A stretch of 64,000 nucleotides of DNA from Brettanomyces bruxellensis (Eukaryota > Ascomycota > Pichiomycetes > Pichiales > Pichiaceae). Positions within the stretch are counted from its first letter, which is position 1. The number at the start of each line of letters is the position of its first letter. Shown here in pieces: positions 20,066 to 30,885 of this stretch. The stretch covers positions 1,302,001 to 1,366,000 of the forward strand of contig NC_054687.1 in the NCBI RefSeq assembly GCF_011074885.1. The letters run 5' to 3'. The notes under the pieces were generated by a model. The model did no database searches, was not told the DNA's origin, and saw nothing but the letters and a program-made list of their open reading frames with translations. A program made the translations under genes and the position numbers.

Positions 20066-21333
20066 GATTAGCGGTTGTGTAAATATAAACGGTTAGCAAA
20101 TAGTGTCGCTAGTCTGAAAAGATGCAATTACCAGAAGCAAAATGGAGCTAAGGAAGAAGAATCAAACATTTCGAGGAAGGTGAAAAAAAAAAGCATCGAA
20201 GCGAGGAATATATATGGATATTTCATACGCATCGACCGAATTAGTGCCAGCCGTGCATCTCATCCTCCGGACTTCAATCTGTCGTTACAACAATAATGGA
20301 ATGAAAATATTTATTCCAATATGCGGGCCGATGGAGTGCCAAAAGACCGCACCTGGATGAAAGAGTGACTCACGAAATTTTTTTTTTCTTCCTGTTACAG
20401 GGATTTGACACGTTCATCTACTCATACATTGTAATGAGTAATTTTGTTTAGAAGAATCAAAATCGTACGTTGCAAAATTGGGGCTGTTTATATATAAATC
20501 ATGGTGTAGCGCCTATAAAATTTGTACGTATCACATGCCTACAATTAAAGTCTTTTCAGACAAACCCGTGGCCTTTTTTTATGGAGTTCGCAATATTGGC
20601 TATTTGCACCTTATTACTGGTTGTATATAGCCAAACACCGCAGCTAAGTAATGTATGAAACTTCCGTCCTCTGCTATTGACAGTGAAAATTAGAGGGAAT
20701 GAAAATTTTCAAATTTTGCATCGCTTAAATTTTCACCACGGAAAAACAAAGTGGAAAAAAGATGTTTGACAAAAAAAAAAGCACACAGAAACGAAAAAAT
20801 TAAAAATTAAAAATTGGTGGGGAAGGGGGACAGGCAAGAAAATGAAGAACTGCCCCTTTACAGACTTTTATAGACGCGACGCTGGCACTAAAAGAAGCAA
20901 CAATGGCAAAATAAAAACTAGGGTAAAAAACATATCTGAGGTTCCGAATCCGAAGATCCCCTTTTTCTATAACTTTATCTCCGGAAGCTTTCGGCAGACC
21001 CAGTAGTTTAATTAATAATACTTGGGTTTCCTAGCTTTTTCACAACTTTTCCATTTTTCGTTTAATCATTCCTTTTGCACCCAGCTTGTGCTCCTTTATT
21101 TCGAAGATCATATGCCTTTTCCTCCTTATTTACAGCCTTGTCTAGCGTTTGACGGATGAAATTAATTTTAATTGCTATAGATAAGCGAGTCGTTGAGTGA
21201 AATAAGTGTCAGAAGACTTCAGGAAAAGAAAAAAAAGTTTAGGATTTTTTAACAACATATAGCACCCATCCGTAAAGATTGGTGATCAATAACCAAACTG
21301 ACACTGCATTACAGGAAATTGCAAATTGCCAAA
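20066..21333. other. Divergent intergenic region, ARO4 and the LCCL gene
   Basis: 1.27 kb with no convincing gene. It holds both promoters, a Gcn4 site at 20366-20372, a TGAAAATTTTCA palindrome near 20699 and several A/T runs. A 62-codon open frame at 20470-20658 looks like chance. Confidence 0.6.
20366..20372. promoter_or_regulatory. Gcn4 binding site upstream of ARO4
   Basis: TGACTCA, a perfect 7-bp Gcn4/AP-1 site, about 300 bases upstream of the ARO4 start. ARO4 is a known Gcn4 target in S. cerevisiae. Confidence 0.65.
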
Positions 21334-23370
21334 ATGGTTCCCAAGTCCGATGACATTGAGATGCGTCTAATCAGCGATATTGCTGATAAGGGCAAATCGG
21401 ATGTTTCGAGTTCTGGGAGCTCCGGTACCAGTTTGAGCGAGCGAAGTTATTCATTTGAATCTTCAAAGGTCAATCGGCCAAAGTCAGTCTTTCGTAAACT
21501 ACTTGATGCCATTCTTTCTGTATATAAGGGGTCAGAAAAGCCATCGGATAGCCCGCCTTCGTTCGGCAATAACATTTTTCGGGCTCTTGAGGAGTTCCCA
21601 CGGAAATTATCTTTTTTACTCCCGAACAAACTCAAAATACTTATCATAGTATGCTTCAGTTTGGCATGGGTTTTGACTCTCCGATCAATTTTGTTTCCAT
21701 ATTTATCTGCACCACCTTTTTACAAAGATTCGGAATCGGGACAGTCTGAAAAAATAATTACTCTATCGTGCGGGCACGAAAGTTTATTCTGGAGGGGTGA
21801 AAACGATGCCTGCGGACTTAACGCCAAAAAATGCGGGTCACGTGACACAGGCCCTTTAAGCAAATCTCCGATCGCTATTAGATGCCCTGCCTTTTGCGAC
21901 TACTCATCGCGGACTTTTGCTTCTTTACCTGTTGGAAACCAAACAGTAAAATATCGCAGTTACTACATCGGTGGTGGGAAAGTCGAGAAGGACCCACATT
22001 ATTTAACATTGCCGTACAGAGCCGACTCGTTTCCATGTGCCGCGGCAATTCATGCCGGTCTCATTTCTCCGGAAATGGGTGGTTGTGCGTTTTTAGAATT
22101 TACCGGTCCGCAATATTACTTTAACTCTACCAGTGGGAGAAACACAATGCCAGAGTCAATTGGCTTTGATAGCTTTTTCCCGGAATCGTTTCGCTTTGTC
22201 AAGCATCCAGGTACCTGTATTCGGTGCAAGGATCCTAGGATTTTGGCAGAGTCTATAAACATCGTCTTTGGTTTTTTGGCCATATACTCTTTGGATGGTC
22301 TTACTGGATTCTGGATGGTCTGCATCTCTCACTTCTGGACAGTACTATTGAGCTTCGACCCCCCTTTATTGGTCGATCCGGCAAGATTGGACTCGATTCC
22401 AGAACTATTGTCTCTTGGATTCCGCCGTTTTCTCCCGCTATGTTTTATGCTTTTTGCAGTGTGGAAAGGTGCTTGCAATATCACATTAACTGAACCCACT
22501 TCTCAGGTGTGTAAAGCCTTTATTTGGTATCCACTTTTCTGCGTTGGAATGTTAAACAATGTTACCTTTGACAGGCTTCCTTTGGACCGGCTTACACCGA
22601 GCGATATTAGAGAAATGCCCGGCTCAATGACAGTGTGCATTATTTTGCTTGTTATCACCATTACTTGTGTCATAATCCAGGCTTTCCAACTTTGGAAAGC
22701 AGGAAGAATTGGAGGCTGCATCTGCGGATATGCATTGCTCATAATTATAATATCCTACCTCAGCAGAATTCCCGGCTTGGAGTTTCGTCTCCATCATTAC
22801 GTAATAGGGCTCATTCTTATTCCTGGGACTAGGACAAAAGGGATTACCGCTTTTATCTTTCAAGGTTTACTACTTGGTTTGGCTGTGAATGGTGTGACAA
22901 GATGGGGATTTTCCTCAATTGAAGAAACTAATTTATCATTACTTAGAGGTGACAGTGCCGGTAGAATGGCTCCTCCTTCCTTTTTGGGATACACAGCGTC
23001 CAATTCTAGTATTACGTGGTATTCTCCTCTTACTGAGGAAAATCAGCTTTACGAAAAGACGGGAAATGGCAAGTCGGCGAAACCAAGAGGAGAGGATGAT
23101 TGGTTTTCACTTTTGGTCAACGATATTGAAGTATACCATGGACCTGACTTAAGTGTGAATTTGGAAAACCTAAGCGACACGAATAAACAATTCGGGGAAT
23201 TACTTAACGCATCACTATCTGAAACGAGAGGCTCGGATCAGGATATCAATCTCTATCTTCGAGTGGCCAGAATTTCTGCTGGCAGTCATAAGAGAAGTTC
23301 ATACACGAGATCTGCCTTATTGATATATCCCGGAGGTGAGTTTCATCATGAGTCGAAAGGTTCTACCTAG
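21334..23370 (+). CDS. LCCL-domain multi-pass membrane protein
   Basis: 678 residues from the ATG at 21334; the frame runs upstream only through a TTG. A Ser-rich cytosolic N-terminus (about 100 residues) precedes a membrane span (KILIIVCFSLAWVLTL). An extracytoplasmic Cys-rich region follows, with CGLNAKKCGS, RCPAFC and a segment ending in ACxA...GGCAFLEF, which fits the LCCL fold seen in fungal membrane proteins. At least six further hydrophobic segments come next (about residues 305-530), then a soluble tail of about 140 residues. Substrate and role are unknown. LCCL membrane proteins are widespread in filamentous fungi; I recall no S. cerevisiae counterpart. It is divergent from ARO4. Confidence 0.75.
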   Translation: MVPKSDDIEMRLISDIADKGKSDVSSSGSSGTSLSERSYSFESSKVNRPKSVFRKLLDAILSVYKGSEKPSDSPPSFGNNIFRALEEFPRKLSFLLPNKLKILIIVCFSLAWVLTLRSILFPYLSAPPFYKDSESGQSEKIITLSCGHESLFWRGENDACGLNAKKCGSRDTGPLSKSPIAIRCPAFCDYSSRTFASLPVGNQTVKYRSYYIGGGKVEKDPHYLTLPYRADSFPCAAAIHAGLISPEMGGCAFLEFTGPQYYFNSTSGRNTMPESIGFDSFFPESFRFVKHPGTCIRCKDPRILAESINIVFGFLAIYSLDGLTGFWMVCISHFWTVLLSFDPPLLVDPARLDSIPELLSLGFRRFLPLCFMLFAVWKGACNITLTEPTSQVCKAFIWYPLFCVGMLNNVTFDRLPLDRLTPSDIREMPGSMTVCIILLVITITCVIIQAFQLWKAGRIGGCICGYALLIIIISYLSRIPGLEFRLHHYVIGLILIPGTRTKGITAFIFQGLLLGLAVNGVTRWGFSSIEETNLSLLRGDSAGRMAPPSFLGYTASNSSITWYSPLTEENQLYEKTGNGKSAKPRGEDDWFSLLVNDIEVYHGPDLSVNLENLSDTNKQFGELLNASLSETRGSDQDINLYLRVARISAGSHKRSSYTRSALLIYPGGEFHHESKGST

Positions 23371-23555
23371 AAATTTTATCATTTTCAATGAAGCTTAATG
23401 CGCGCTACCACTACTAAAAGGACAATACGCTGGATTCATGTGATCTTTTATTCAAGTACAATACTTGAATTACTTTACGTATGTCGCTGGATTTATATTA
23501 GTGTACTTGTGTTAATATACATACTGTATTTGTTATTTGCTCGATTTGTTTCTGC

Positions 23556-24752
23556 TTAAAGTTTGGTGCTGATACAATCATCCGTCACCATCTTGATTAG
23601 CTCAAAAGCAACACTTCCCTTTTGAGGAAGCTTGATTCTCCCATCAGTAGGCCGGCCATAGACAATGTCTGCGATATAATTGGCATCGAACCATTCTAGA
23701 TGATCCAACTCGCAGTCCAAATGCGTTGTAATGTTATTTTCCGATCCTTCTTCGGTTGTTCCAATACATCCAATCATGAGATTTGCCGGAAACGGCCATG
23801 GCTGACTCTTGATTATTTTTATGTTGTTCTTGAGCTTAAGGCCTGTTTCTTCCCACACTTCTCTAATAACTGTGCTTCTAATTGTTTCACCAAGCTCCAT
23901 GAACCCGGAAAAACACGAGAAGAATCTTTTATCAAGCTGCTTTCTTCTAGCATTGTGTCCCAACAAAATTTTGTCACCCTTGCTGTTCCGAAGTGCAATG
24001 ATAATGACTGGATCTATTCTCGGGAAGCATACATTATTCACTCTGGTCCTCCTCACTGGACATTTGAAAACGGACTCACCATCTTTGCCAACCTCTTTCT
24101 CCTCATTTGTGCATTGAAGTTTAGTGCCTGCCCATATTGGAGAGACGGAACTTCCACATCCAGGGCAAAACTGGTTCTTCAACAACCAATCAAGGTACAT
24201 TTTCGCATAAGAAAACACGGCAGCATCAATTGGAGAGAGATTCAAGATATCTGTTATGCTGGAGGTGAATTCGGCATCATCGATAATCTTATCGAGGAGA
24301 TCTTGAAATTCGGCATTACCAGAAATATCAACCGCAAGAACTGGAATACCCGAATGCTTTTCAAATGTCAGCCTTGCCAGATGCCGACTTTCATGTTCTT
24401 CTGGGAAAACGGAATCCTTTGTTCCTGGATTTTCATCCATTCCGAGAAACACGCACGTGAAGTTTAGCCTCCGTCTGATATTAATACTGGATTTGGTAGC
24501 TTCCTCGTTTATCATCGCCCATCTACCGAGCAATGCTTTAATCTGTTCATTGTAATCAAGTGGCAAGTACACAATCCTTGGATTAGAGCTCTTCTTTGAT
24601 GCATAGACCTGCAAAGATCCATCCGTCTGTGATTTCCGATAGAAGATGAGTCTTGTATTAGGGAACGCAACTACAGATCTGATAAATGCCACATTGGATC
24701 TCAAGAAGGAGAATCTGTTCAGCGATGATCTCGCCCCAAAGAAAACAGCCAT
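23556..24752 (-). CDS. NPY1: NADH pyrophosphatase of the Nudix family, Npy1
   Basis: 398 residues. An N-terminal NUDIX-like domain is followed by a zinc ribbon (CPGCGSSVSP...LQCTN...FKCP) and the catalytic Nudix box GFMELGETI...REVWEETGLK, which fits Gx5Ex7REUxEExGU. Downstream QPWPFPANLMIG is the NADH pyrophosphatase signature of the NudC/Npy1 group. The enzyme splits NADH into NMNH and AMP and can remove NAD caps from RNA. The C-terminus ends STKL, close to a type 1 peroxisomal signal (TKL is a weak variant). S. cerevisiae Npy1 is peroxisomal. It is convergent with the LCCL gene. Confidence 0.92.
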   Translation of the reverse strand: MAVFFGARSSLNRFSFLRSNVAFIRSVVAFPNTRLIFYRKSQTDGSLQVYASKKSSNPRIVYLPLDYNEQIKALLGRWAMINEEATKSSINIRRRLNFTCVFLGMDENPGTKDSVFPEEHESRHLARLTFEKHSGIPVLAVDISGNAEFQDLLDKIIDDAEFTSSITDILNLSPIDAAVFSYAKMYLDWLLKNQFCPGCGSSVSPIWAGTKLQCTNEEKEVGKDGESVFKCPVRRTRVNNVCFPRIDPVIIIALRNSKGDKILLGHNARRKQLDKRFFSCFSGFMELGETIRSTVIREVWEETGLKLKNNIKIIKSQPWPFPANLMIGCIGTTEEGSENNITTHLDCELDHLEWFDANYIADIVYGRPTDGRIKLPQKGSVAFELIKMVTDDCISTKL

Positions 24753-25573
24753 TTGGGAAATTTACTCGATACTTGAATAGTTTGATTGTCTAATGGCTCA
24801 AGGTGACAGACATGCTTGAAGAAGCAAAGTTACCTTAAAATAAAGCAGTGGATAAATTTCTGACTAATACTAAAAACGTTGAGATCTGTATTTTTTCCCC
24901 TCCCTTATTTTTTTATCACTAATTATTCACCTGCATTTGCTACATGGCTACACCGTTATACCGCGGAAAAAACTTAAATTAAACAAGCATACGGCCTGCA
25001 GTTTAGAAAATTAACCCGATACAGGTACGTGTTTTTTATTTATGCAAAGAAAAAGCACTTCGAGTCCAGACGACCAAGGACATCTGTTAGTCATCAGTAT
25101 GAGCCAATCAGGGTGGGAAAACGGATGAAGCAGAAAAGAAAAGAAAGAGAAGAGAAGAAGAAGTAGAAGAAAAAAGGTTCTTCCATGATCACCAGCTCCC
25201 AGAAAACCATGTCAACCTTTATCTAAGCTGATCTATTTGATCAGAAAAGCCGACCCATGCCTAAAAATGCAACTGCCGTCCATCCAGGGACCTATCAATA
25301 ATACTGGCAATGAATATCCAGGCTCTCCAGTTAATCCCAAGTTGCGGGTACGCACTCATCTGCTGATGACGTCACAGTAAAATAAATCATCATAACCCAC
25401 GCCTAATTGTGGTAAAAGCCAGCATGTTTAATGCTGCATGCTGGACATGACACCTTCCGCAAGCTTTCTGTATTTGTATCCAGCGCAATTATTCCATTCT
25501 TTTACATCAAGTAGTTAAAAGTTCGCTTACACGAATAAATGCAGCCCGAGGCAGCATTTCGTACTATCTGACC
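24753..25573. other. Intergenic region upstream of NPY1 and downstream of HRR25
   Basis: 820 bp without an open frame of note. It holds a perfect TGACGTCA palindrome (25367-25374), an A/G-rich run near 25132-25176 and an 8-bp inverted repeat CCAGCATG/CATGCTGG (25420-25427 and 25438-25445) with a 10-base loop. The NPY1 promoter must be here. Confidence 0.6.
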
Positions 25574-26929
25574 TCAAAGCCAAGCTGGATTCACACTCGC
25601 TTGCTGGCTTTGCTGAGCACCACTCTGGTCTGCCACTGTTTGGCCTTGATGACCACTTGCCTGTACTTGTTGAGCTGCAACCGGCTTGCTTTGCTGCTGA
25701 TAGTACATCTGCTGCTGCTGCTGCTGGGTCTGGGGTTGGGTCTGCTGATTATTCGGGTGAGCAACTTGGTATCTTTGCACTCTGTATGCAGGAATAGCCA
25801 TGTCTGCTGGATCTGGAACGGCAACTGCCTGGTTCTGTGTTTGCTGCAAAAGGGGCTTAACTGGAGCCCCCGGCTTGTTTGCATCCTGATAATACTGCTG
25901 CTGGGTCGGTTGGACCTTTTGATGAGTCAACACTTTCTTCTTCTCGTCGGCTTTTCCGTTCTCAGCAGCAGTATTCTTGCCCTGTATCACTTTCTGCTGC
26001 TGTTGTTGCTGCTGTTGTTGCTGCTGTTGCTGCTGATGAAGCTTGTACTTGAACACGGTCCAGTCAAAAATGTAGTCGTACACATAATGCTCCTTGACAA
26101 ACAAGTCCCTGAACAAACGGCGAAGATACATGTAGTCAGGCTTATCCTCGAATCTCAAAGATCTCACATAATTTAGATACTGCGTAAATTCGATCGGCAA
26201 GCCATGGGCAAGAACCTCCGCTGGAATCGACATCTTCTTCTCCAGGATCCTGTCGTATTTCTGCCGCTTGGTTGCAGCCTTGAGACCCTGCCAAGGCAAA
26301 GATCCCCGGCAGAAATATATGAGCACATATCCAAGAGACTCGAGATCATCACGCCTAGACTGCTCTATTCCCAAGTGGGTATTTATTGAAGCGTATCTTG
26401 CCGTTCCGGTCAAGTTCTTGTTTTCCCTGTATGGGATGTGCACGTAAGTACGTGGGTCTCTGTACTTTTTTGCCAAGCCAAAGTCAATAACATTCACCTG
26501 AGACCCCTTTTTGCCAATTCCCATGAGGAAATTGTCGGGTTTGATATCTCGGTGAATAAATGAACGTGCATGTATGAACTCTATTCGGCAAAGTAGCTGA
26601 TCTGCCAAAAGTAGAACCGTCTTGTACGAAAACTTCCTGTTGCAGTAACTAAAAAGATCCTCCAACGAAGGTCCAAGGAGATCGATCACCATAGCATTGT
26701 AGTCACACTCGGTGCCAAACCAGCGGACAAACGGAATGCCCACTCCTCCACAAAGTGCCTTATAAACTTTAGCCTCATATTCTAACTGCGGGTGCTTAGC
26801 CCTTATGTTCTCCAACTTTATTGCCACTTCTTCTCCTGAAATAATGTTTGTTCCGAGGTATATATCACCGAAAGACCCTGATCCGATCTTTCGGCCTATT
26901 CTGTATTTTCTTCCGACCCTTAAATCCAT
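25574..26929 (-). CDS. HRR25: Casein kinase I delta/epsilon homologue Hrr25
   Basis: 451 residues from the ATG at 26929 ([20 protein letters not shown]); a TTG-started extension upstream is not conserved. The kinase domain (about 1-300) has GSGSFGD, catalytic Lys38, [11 protein letters not shown] and the CK1 signature [16 protein letters not shown]. The tail has a run of 14 or more glutamines, then more Gln/Pro-rich sequence, and ends NPAWL, close to the S. cerevisiae ending. Hrr25 acts in 40S maturation (phosphorylating Enp1 and Ltv1), vesicle traffic, meiosis and DNA repair. Confidence 0.95.
   Translation of the reverse strand: MDLRVGRKYRIGRKIGSGSFGDIYLGTNIISGEEVAIKLENIRAKHPQLEYEAKVYKALCGGVGIPFVRWFGTECDYNAMVIDLLGPSLEDLFSYCNRKFSYKTVLLLADQLLCRIEFIHARSFIHRDIKPDNFLMGIGKKGSQVNVIDFGLAKKYRDPRTYVHIPYRENKNLTGTARYASINTHLGIEQSRRDDLESLGYVLIYFCRGSLPWQGLKAATKRQKYDRILEKKMSIPAEVLAHGLPIEFTQYLNYVRSLRFEDKPDYMYLRRLFRDLFVKEHYVYDYIFDWTVFKYKLHQQQQQQQQQQQQQQKVIQGKNTAAENGKADEKKKVLTHQKVQPTQQQYYQDANKPGAPVKPLLQQTQNQAVAVPDPADMAIPAYRVQRYQVAHPNNQQTQPQTQQQQQQMYYQQQSKPVAAQQVQASGHQGQTVADQSGAQQSQQASVNPAWL
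25990..26036 (-). repeat. CAG/CAA trinucleotide run encoding polyglutamine in HRR25
   Basis: A run of mixed CAG and CAA codons on the coding strand gives an uninterrupted glutamine tract just after the kinase domain. Mixing of codons suggests it is not a freshly expanded pure repeat. Confidence 0.85.
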
Positions 26930-27941
26930 GTTGGTGCCGGCAGTGAGTGAAACGATAGATTGGCAAAGTAGCGTCAACTAACAAAGAAGTTTTGAAAAGA
27001 CTTATCCGTCAGAACCCTAATGTCAAACCTTAGCTCTGAGTACAGTCTTATATGCCAAAGATATCAAAGAGATGTAGTGATCTTTGATCTCACTTAAATA
27101 AAAAAAAATGTCAATATCAAGACTCAAATTAATATAGTTAAGAAGAAGAGAGCGGATGGTTGGAATGAACAAAAATATTGTGTTGTTACCCAGAAGCGCA
27201 CAAAACTTGACAAAAAAAAAAAATAGATAGAAGTAAAAGATGCGAGCACATCAATAGCAAAAAAAAAGAAAACCAAGAAAAATAAAAGTAAAAAAGTGAC
27301 TTACCTTCTCCCCGTTTAGTCGCGGCGCCAAATCCAGGAAATATTAAACATATTTTTCTGCCGTATAGAGAGCGTACCTACCTGATTTAAGCATGCTTTC
27401 ATGCATCTACATACTTCGGTAGGCCCTTGTGTATGTATCCTCGATATTTGCAAAATGCTTTCTTTCGATGAACTGAGACTCTTAATCCCAACACCTTGGC
27501 CCTGCTTTCAGTAATATTTGCCATTCTGAGTATTAAACTTTTGCTTGTTTTACTCCTCTTAACTTTTCTTGCTCGAACTATGGTTATTCTCTCTCGGCGC
27601 TTAATCCTAACTCCACCTCACTGTCTTTTTTTCCCTATCTTCAAATTTCCCCCACCTACATTATTATGGTATTACGACATCCCCAACTGTATAATTTTAT
27701 TTCATGTATCTTTGTAATTTCTCTATTTATCCACCACAATTATTTCTTTAGATCTCTAAATGGTCATTTCACATAGTTCTCATTTAATATTACCGCATCT
27801 TCCGCCACTCGATGGGATTCACTCATCTACGTACTCATCTACGTATGCTACATCCGTACATTCGCAGATCTCAAACAACTCTAAAACGATAAATATAGTA
27901 TAAGGCTTCTTTATGTACAAGCGGCAAAGTCTTTTTTTTAT
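26930..27941. other. Intergenic region, HRR25 promoter and MRPL6 3' side
   Basis: About 1 kb. The right part is C/T-rich. A 12-bp direct repeat containing TCTACGT lies at 27821-27844. An open frame at 27496-27717 lacks an ATG start and looks like chance. Confidence 0.6.
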
Positions 27942-28616
27942 TCATTTCACTTTCCGGGCTTTTAGCTTAATAGTCTCACCATTCATGTATATTCCCTTAC
28001 CCTTGTATGGTTCGGGAGGATGCATGTTTCTTAATCTGCCCGCAAACTGGTTTAAGCTTTGTTTATTGCATCCTTCCAAAACCAATAATGTTGATGTTGG
28101 TGTTGAACACTTTATGCCTCGGGGAATAGGTAATCCTTGCATATCACACTTACCGATCTTCATCTTGACCCATTCTTTCCCATCATCTTCTTTTTTGACC
28201 AGGACCCTATATCCAGTACCTTTAAATCTCAAAACACTCATGTGTCCCTCGGTTACTCCAACAACAGCATTGTTAACAAGTGATCTGGATGTTCCCCAGA
28301 GTGACTTTTGTAGTTTACTGCCTGGATTGGCCACATTCACGTTAATTTTAGTGTCCTTCCTGTCAATTGTAACAAAATCGGGCAATTCTAAGTTCACCGC
28401 TCCTTTTGGCCCTTTAACGGTCAACAGCCTACTCAATTTTATTGATTTTGCACCCTTTGGAATCACACGTGGAATCAACATCGTGTCCTCCTGCAGTTGA
28501 ACATCATTTGAAATAAAAACTGGACTCGATCCAATATGTGATTTTACTATAGCAGTAGTAGAAAACGAGCGGAAAGCCTGTATCTGAGATCTGAAAATTA
28601 CCCTGTTCACAAGCAT
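27942..28616 (-). CDS. MRPL6: Mitochondrial large-subunit ribosomal protein L6 (uL6m)
   Basis: 224 residues from the ATG at 28616. The N-terminus (MLVNRVIFRSQIQAFRSFST) is basic, hydroxylated and free of acid residues, as in mitochondrial presequences. The body has the L6 pattern: KGPKGAVNLELP, then RSLVNNAVVGVTEG, a GTGYRV motif and the C-terminal PPEPYKGKGIY. It sits near the factor-binding site of the mitochondrial large subunit. Size fits S. cerevisiae Mrpl6 (214 residues). It is divergent from IMP3. Confidence 0.93.
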   Translation of the reverse strand: MLVNRVIFRSQIQAFRSFSTTAIVKSHIGSSPVFISNDVQLQEDTMLIPRVIPKGAKSIKLSRLLTVKGPKGAVNLELPDFVTIDRKDTKINVNVANPGSKLQKSLWGTSRSLVNNAVVGVTEGHMSVLRFKGTGYRVLVKKEDDGKEWVKMKIGKCDMQGLPIPRGIKCSTPTSTLLVLEGCNKQSLNQFAGRLRNMHPPEPYKGKGIYMNGETIKLKARKVK

Positions 28617-28941
28617 GTTCTTCTCAGTGATATAAACTTTGAAAAATGTAAGTGGCACTATTTTTGAGCACAGGTATTTTTAACTGTCCCTGCATAATGG
28701 AAATGCAGCCTGTAAAGGCTCTATCTTAAAAAAAAAAGCACATGAAGCCCAGAAGGAAAATTAACCAGCATCAAGACTAAAAGTGTGTAGGGATGTGCAG
28801 AGCTCTAAATTATTTTATTTTTTCATCCTTTTTTGTGTTATCCAAATAAATTTTCACTCTACATCGTTATCACACTACATGAAACCATCAAGCACTTTAA
28901 TTCTACGATAATATTAACCCCTCATCCATATAAACAGCAAA
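28617..28941. other. MRPL6-IMP3 divergent promoter
   Basis: 325 bp that must hold both promoters. It contains A/T runs and a partial RRPE-like AAATTTTCA near 28849 but no exact element. Confidence 0.5.
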
Positions 28942-29493
28942 ATGCCAAGAAAACTTAAATTCCATGAGCAGAAGCTCTTAAAGAAAGTGAACTTCCTAGA
29001 ATGGAAGCAGGACCAAGGACACAGAGATGCTGCGGTTATGAGCACATACCATTTGCAGAATAGAGAAGAATATCACAGATACAATAAACTATGTGGGCAG
29101 GTCCGCAAACTTGCGAGAAAGCTCGCATTGCTCTCGCCTCAGGATCCATACCGGATAAAGCACGAACAGCTTTTATTGGACAAACTCTATAGGATGGGTG
29201 TTTTGCCAACTACTTCAAAGATTTCTGATCTCGAAAACAAGGTCACGGTAAGCGCGTTTTGCAGAAGAAGAATAGCTGTTGTGATGTGCCGGTTGAAAAT
29301 GGCACAGAATGTGTCTGATGCAGTGAAATTTGTTGAACAAGGACATGTTAGAGTTGGTCCAGATGTTATAACAGATGCTGCATTTCTTGTAACACGGAAT
29401 ATGGAAGACTATTTGACTTGGGTTGACAATAGCAAGATCAAGCGGAATGTCCTCAAATACAAGAATAAGCTTGACGATTTCAATCTCGTCTGA
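28942..29493 (+). CDS. IMP3: U3 snoRNP protein Imp3 (SSU processome)
   Basis: 183 residues, the same length as S. cerevisiae Imp3 and near-collinear with it: MPRKLKFHEQKLLKKV, FLEWKQDQGHRD, HEQLLLDKLYRMGVL, KISDLENKVTVSAFCRRR and an S4 RNA-binding domain (AVKFVEQGHVRVGP...TRNMEDY). Imp3 helps the U3 snoRNA pair with pre-18S rRNA in the nucleolus. Confidence 0.97.
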   Translation: MPRKLKFHEQKLLKKVNFLEWKQDQGHRDAAVMSTYHLQNREEYHRYNKLCGQVRKLARKLALLSPQDPYRIKHEQLLLDKLYRMGVLPTTSKISDLENKVTVSAFCRRRIAVVMCRLKMAQNVSDAVKFVEQGHVRVGPDVITDAAFLVTRNMEDYLTWVDNSKIKRNVLKYKNKLDDFNLV

Positions 29494-30048
29494 TTGCTTT
29501 GCATTCTGCTGTCATTTTGTAAACTTCTAATGTTCATCTATTCACAAGAGCTTCTTTAAGTTTCATATATGTTATTTCATTTTATAGCATGGGTAATAAT
29601 AGATTTAATGATATTTTGATAAGAAGCAGGTGTGGGTATCCGTTACATGAGTTTTGATCTAACCTATGGGTTGGATTATTTTTTCGCTTACTACATAGAT
29701 TAATAATAATAAGAAAATGATTAAGTTTATTATATCCAGTACCTCAGTACCTGTAGTTATCGGTCCAAAAGTCCTCGCGCTATCTTTTCGATCAGCATTT
29801 TTTTTTTTTTTTTCGCACAATTTCGCAATCCCCGAACAAGCCCACTAATCCAATATCTTAAAGAACTACAAATTTAAGCATATTATTGTTCGGAAATTGA
29901 AGGATCGTTTCGGGAATTAATTAGCTCATCATAAATAGTTGCATTTTCCCACATTTATTCTTTCTAAAATATTTCTGTTTCCTTTCCTCCCCTGCAACCC
30001 ATTTTTAATAATTGCTGAAATTTAGAGGCGTCTCACAATTCTCCAGAA
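29494..30048 (+). other. Intergenic region after IMP3
   Basis: 555 AT-rich bases holding the IMP3 3' end and the promoter of the next gene, with a 15-base T-run near 29800. No gene or repeat seen. Confidence 0.5.
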
Positions 30049-30885
30049 ATGCTTTTCACCAAAGCTTTGACCTTGCTTAGTGTAGTCAGCTGTGTGCTTG
30101 CAGCTCCCGGATCAATCCCGAAATTCATAGATGAGTACGAGAATCAAAAACCAATAAGTTCGGACGAGTTTGAAAATGGAGACTTTTCGGGAACGTTACG
30201 GACATACAAAGTGAAGGCACCGGAGAGATATGGATGTGAAGGAATGATGAGAGAAGGACAAGAACGCTATCAAGTTGCCAGTCTACAGCTTAGGTTAAAA
30301 CAGTTTGACAAGGATGGAAACTTGGTGAAGGTGAAGGTTAAGGAAGATATATTTGCACTCGAGCCAGCCTCTCTATCTGACATGACGAGTGTGAATGAGT
30401 CCTTGATGGATGAAATGGATCAGGAGTTTGATTTACAGGTTGATGATGAAAAAGAGGAGGCTATAGTTGCCCGTCCTGTGAAAGAGATGAGCAGAATCGA
30501 GTATTACGAAGGTGGAGAGAAGGTGAAGGCACGGGCTGGCAGGCGTCATTGTCACATGCCTGCTGCCGTGGAAAACTCGGTGTTGGTTCCAGGCCGTATT
30601 TTGGCTGTTAAGCTTATTGGAAAGGGTGATCATGACGATGGATCGGGTGAAGCTTATTCGATCTTCTTGAAGAACGATCTTCAGAAACTAGACACGCCAC
30701 TTCCAAAGAAGCACGGTGTCAGTGATTCAGCTCAGATAGCCATATGGCTCACAGTGACTGCATTATTTGTTGCTGTTTTAGCCTATGGAGTTGTCGTTTT
30801 TGTCAAAAGAATGACTTCTGCTTCTCACGATTACATCAAAGTGAGCCAGAAAGAGCAGATGGTTCAGGAAAAAGCCACAAAATGA
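30049..30885 (+). CDS. Predicted type I membrane protein of the secretory pathway, unrecognised
   Basis: 278 residues. A signal peptide (MLFTKALTLLSVVSCVLA, cut near AAPGS) is followed by a lumenal domain of about 210 residues, a single membrane span near residues 232-252 (IAIWLTVTALFVAVLAYGVVVF) and a short basic cytosolic tail. The lumenal part is charged, with only two cysteines in the mature part (CEG and RRHCHMP), and predicted to be mostly beta. The topology is like small ER proteins such as subunits of the ER membrane complex, but I see no motif that fixes a family. Confidence 0.7.
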   Translation: MLFTKALTLLSVVSCVLAAPGSIPKFIDEYENQKPISSDEFENGDFSGTLRTYKVKAPERYGCEGMMREGQERYQVASLQLRLKQFDKDGNLVKVKVKEDIFALEPASLSDMTSVNESLMDEMDQEFDLQVDDEKEEAIVARPVKEMSRIEYYEGGEKVKARAGRRHCHMPAAVENSVLVPGRILAVKLIGKGDHDDGSGEAYSIFLKNDLQKLDTPLPKKHGVSDSAQIAIWLTVTALFVAVLAYGVVVFVKRMTSASHDYIKVSQKEQMVQEKATK

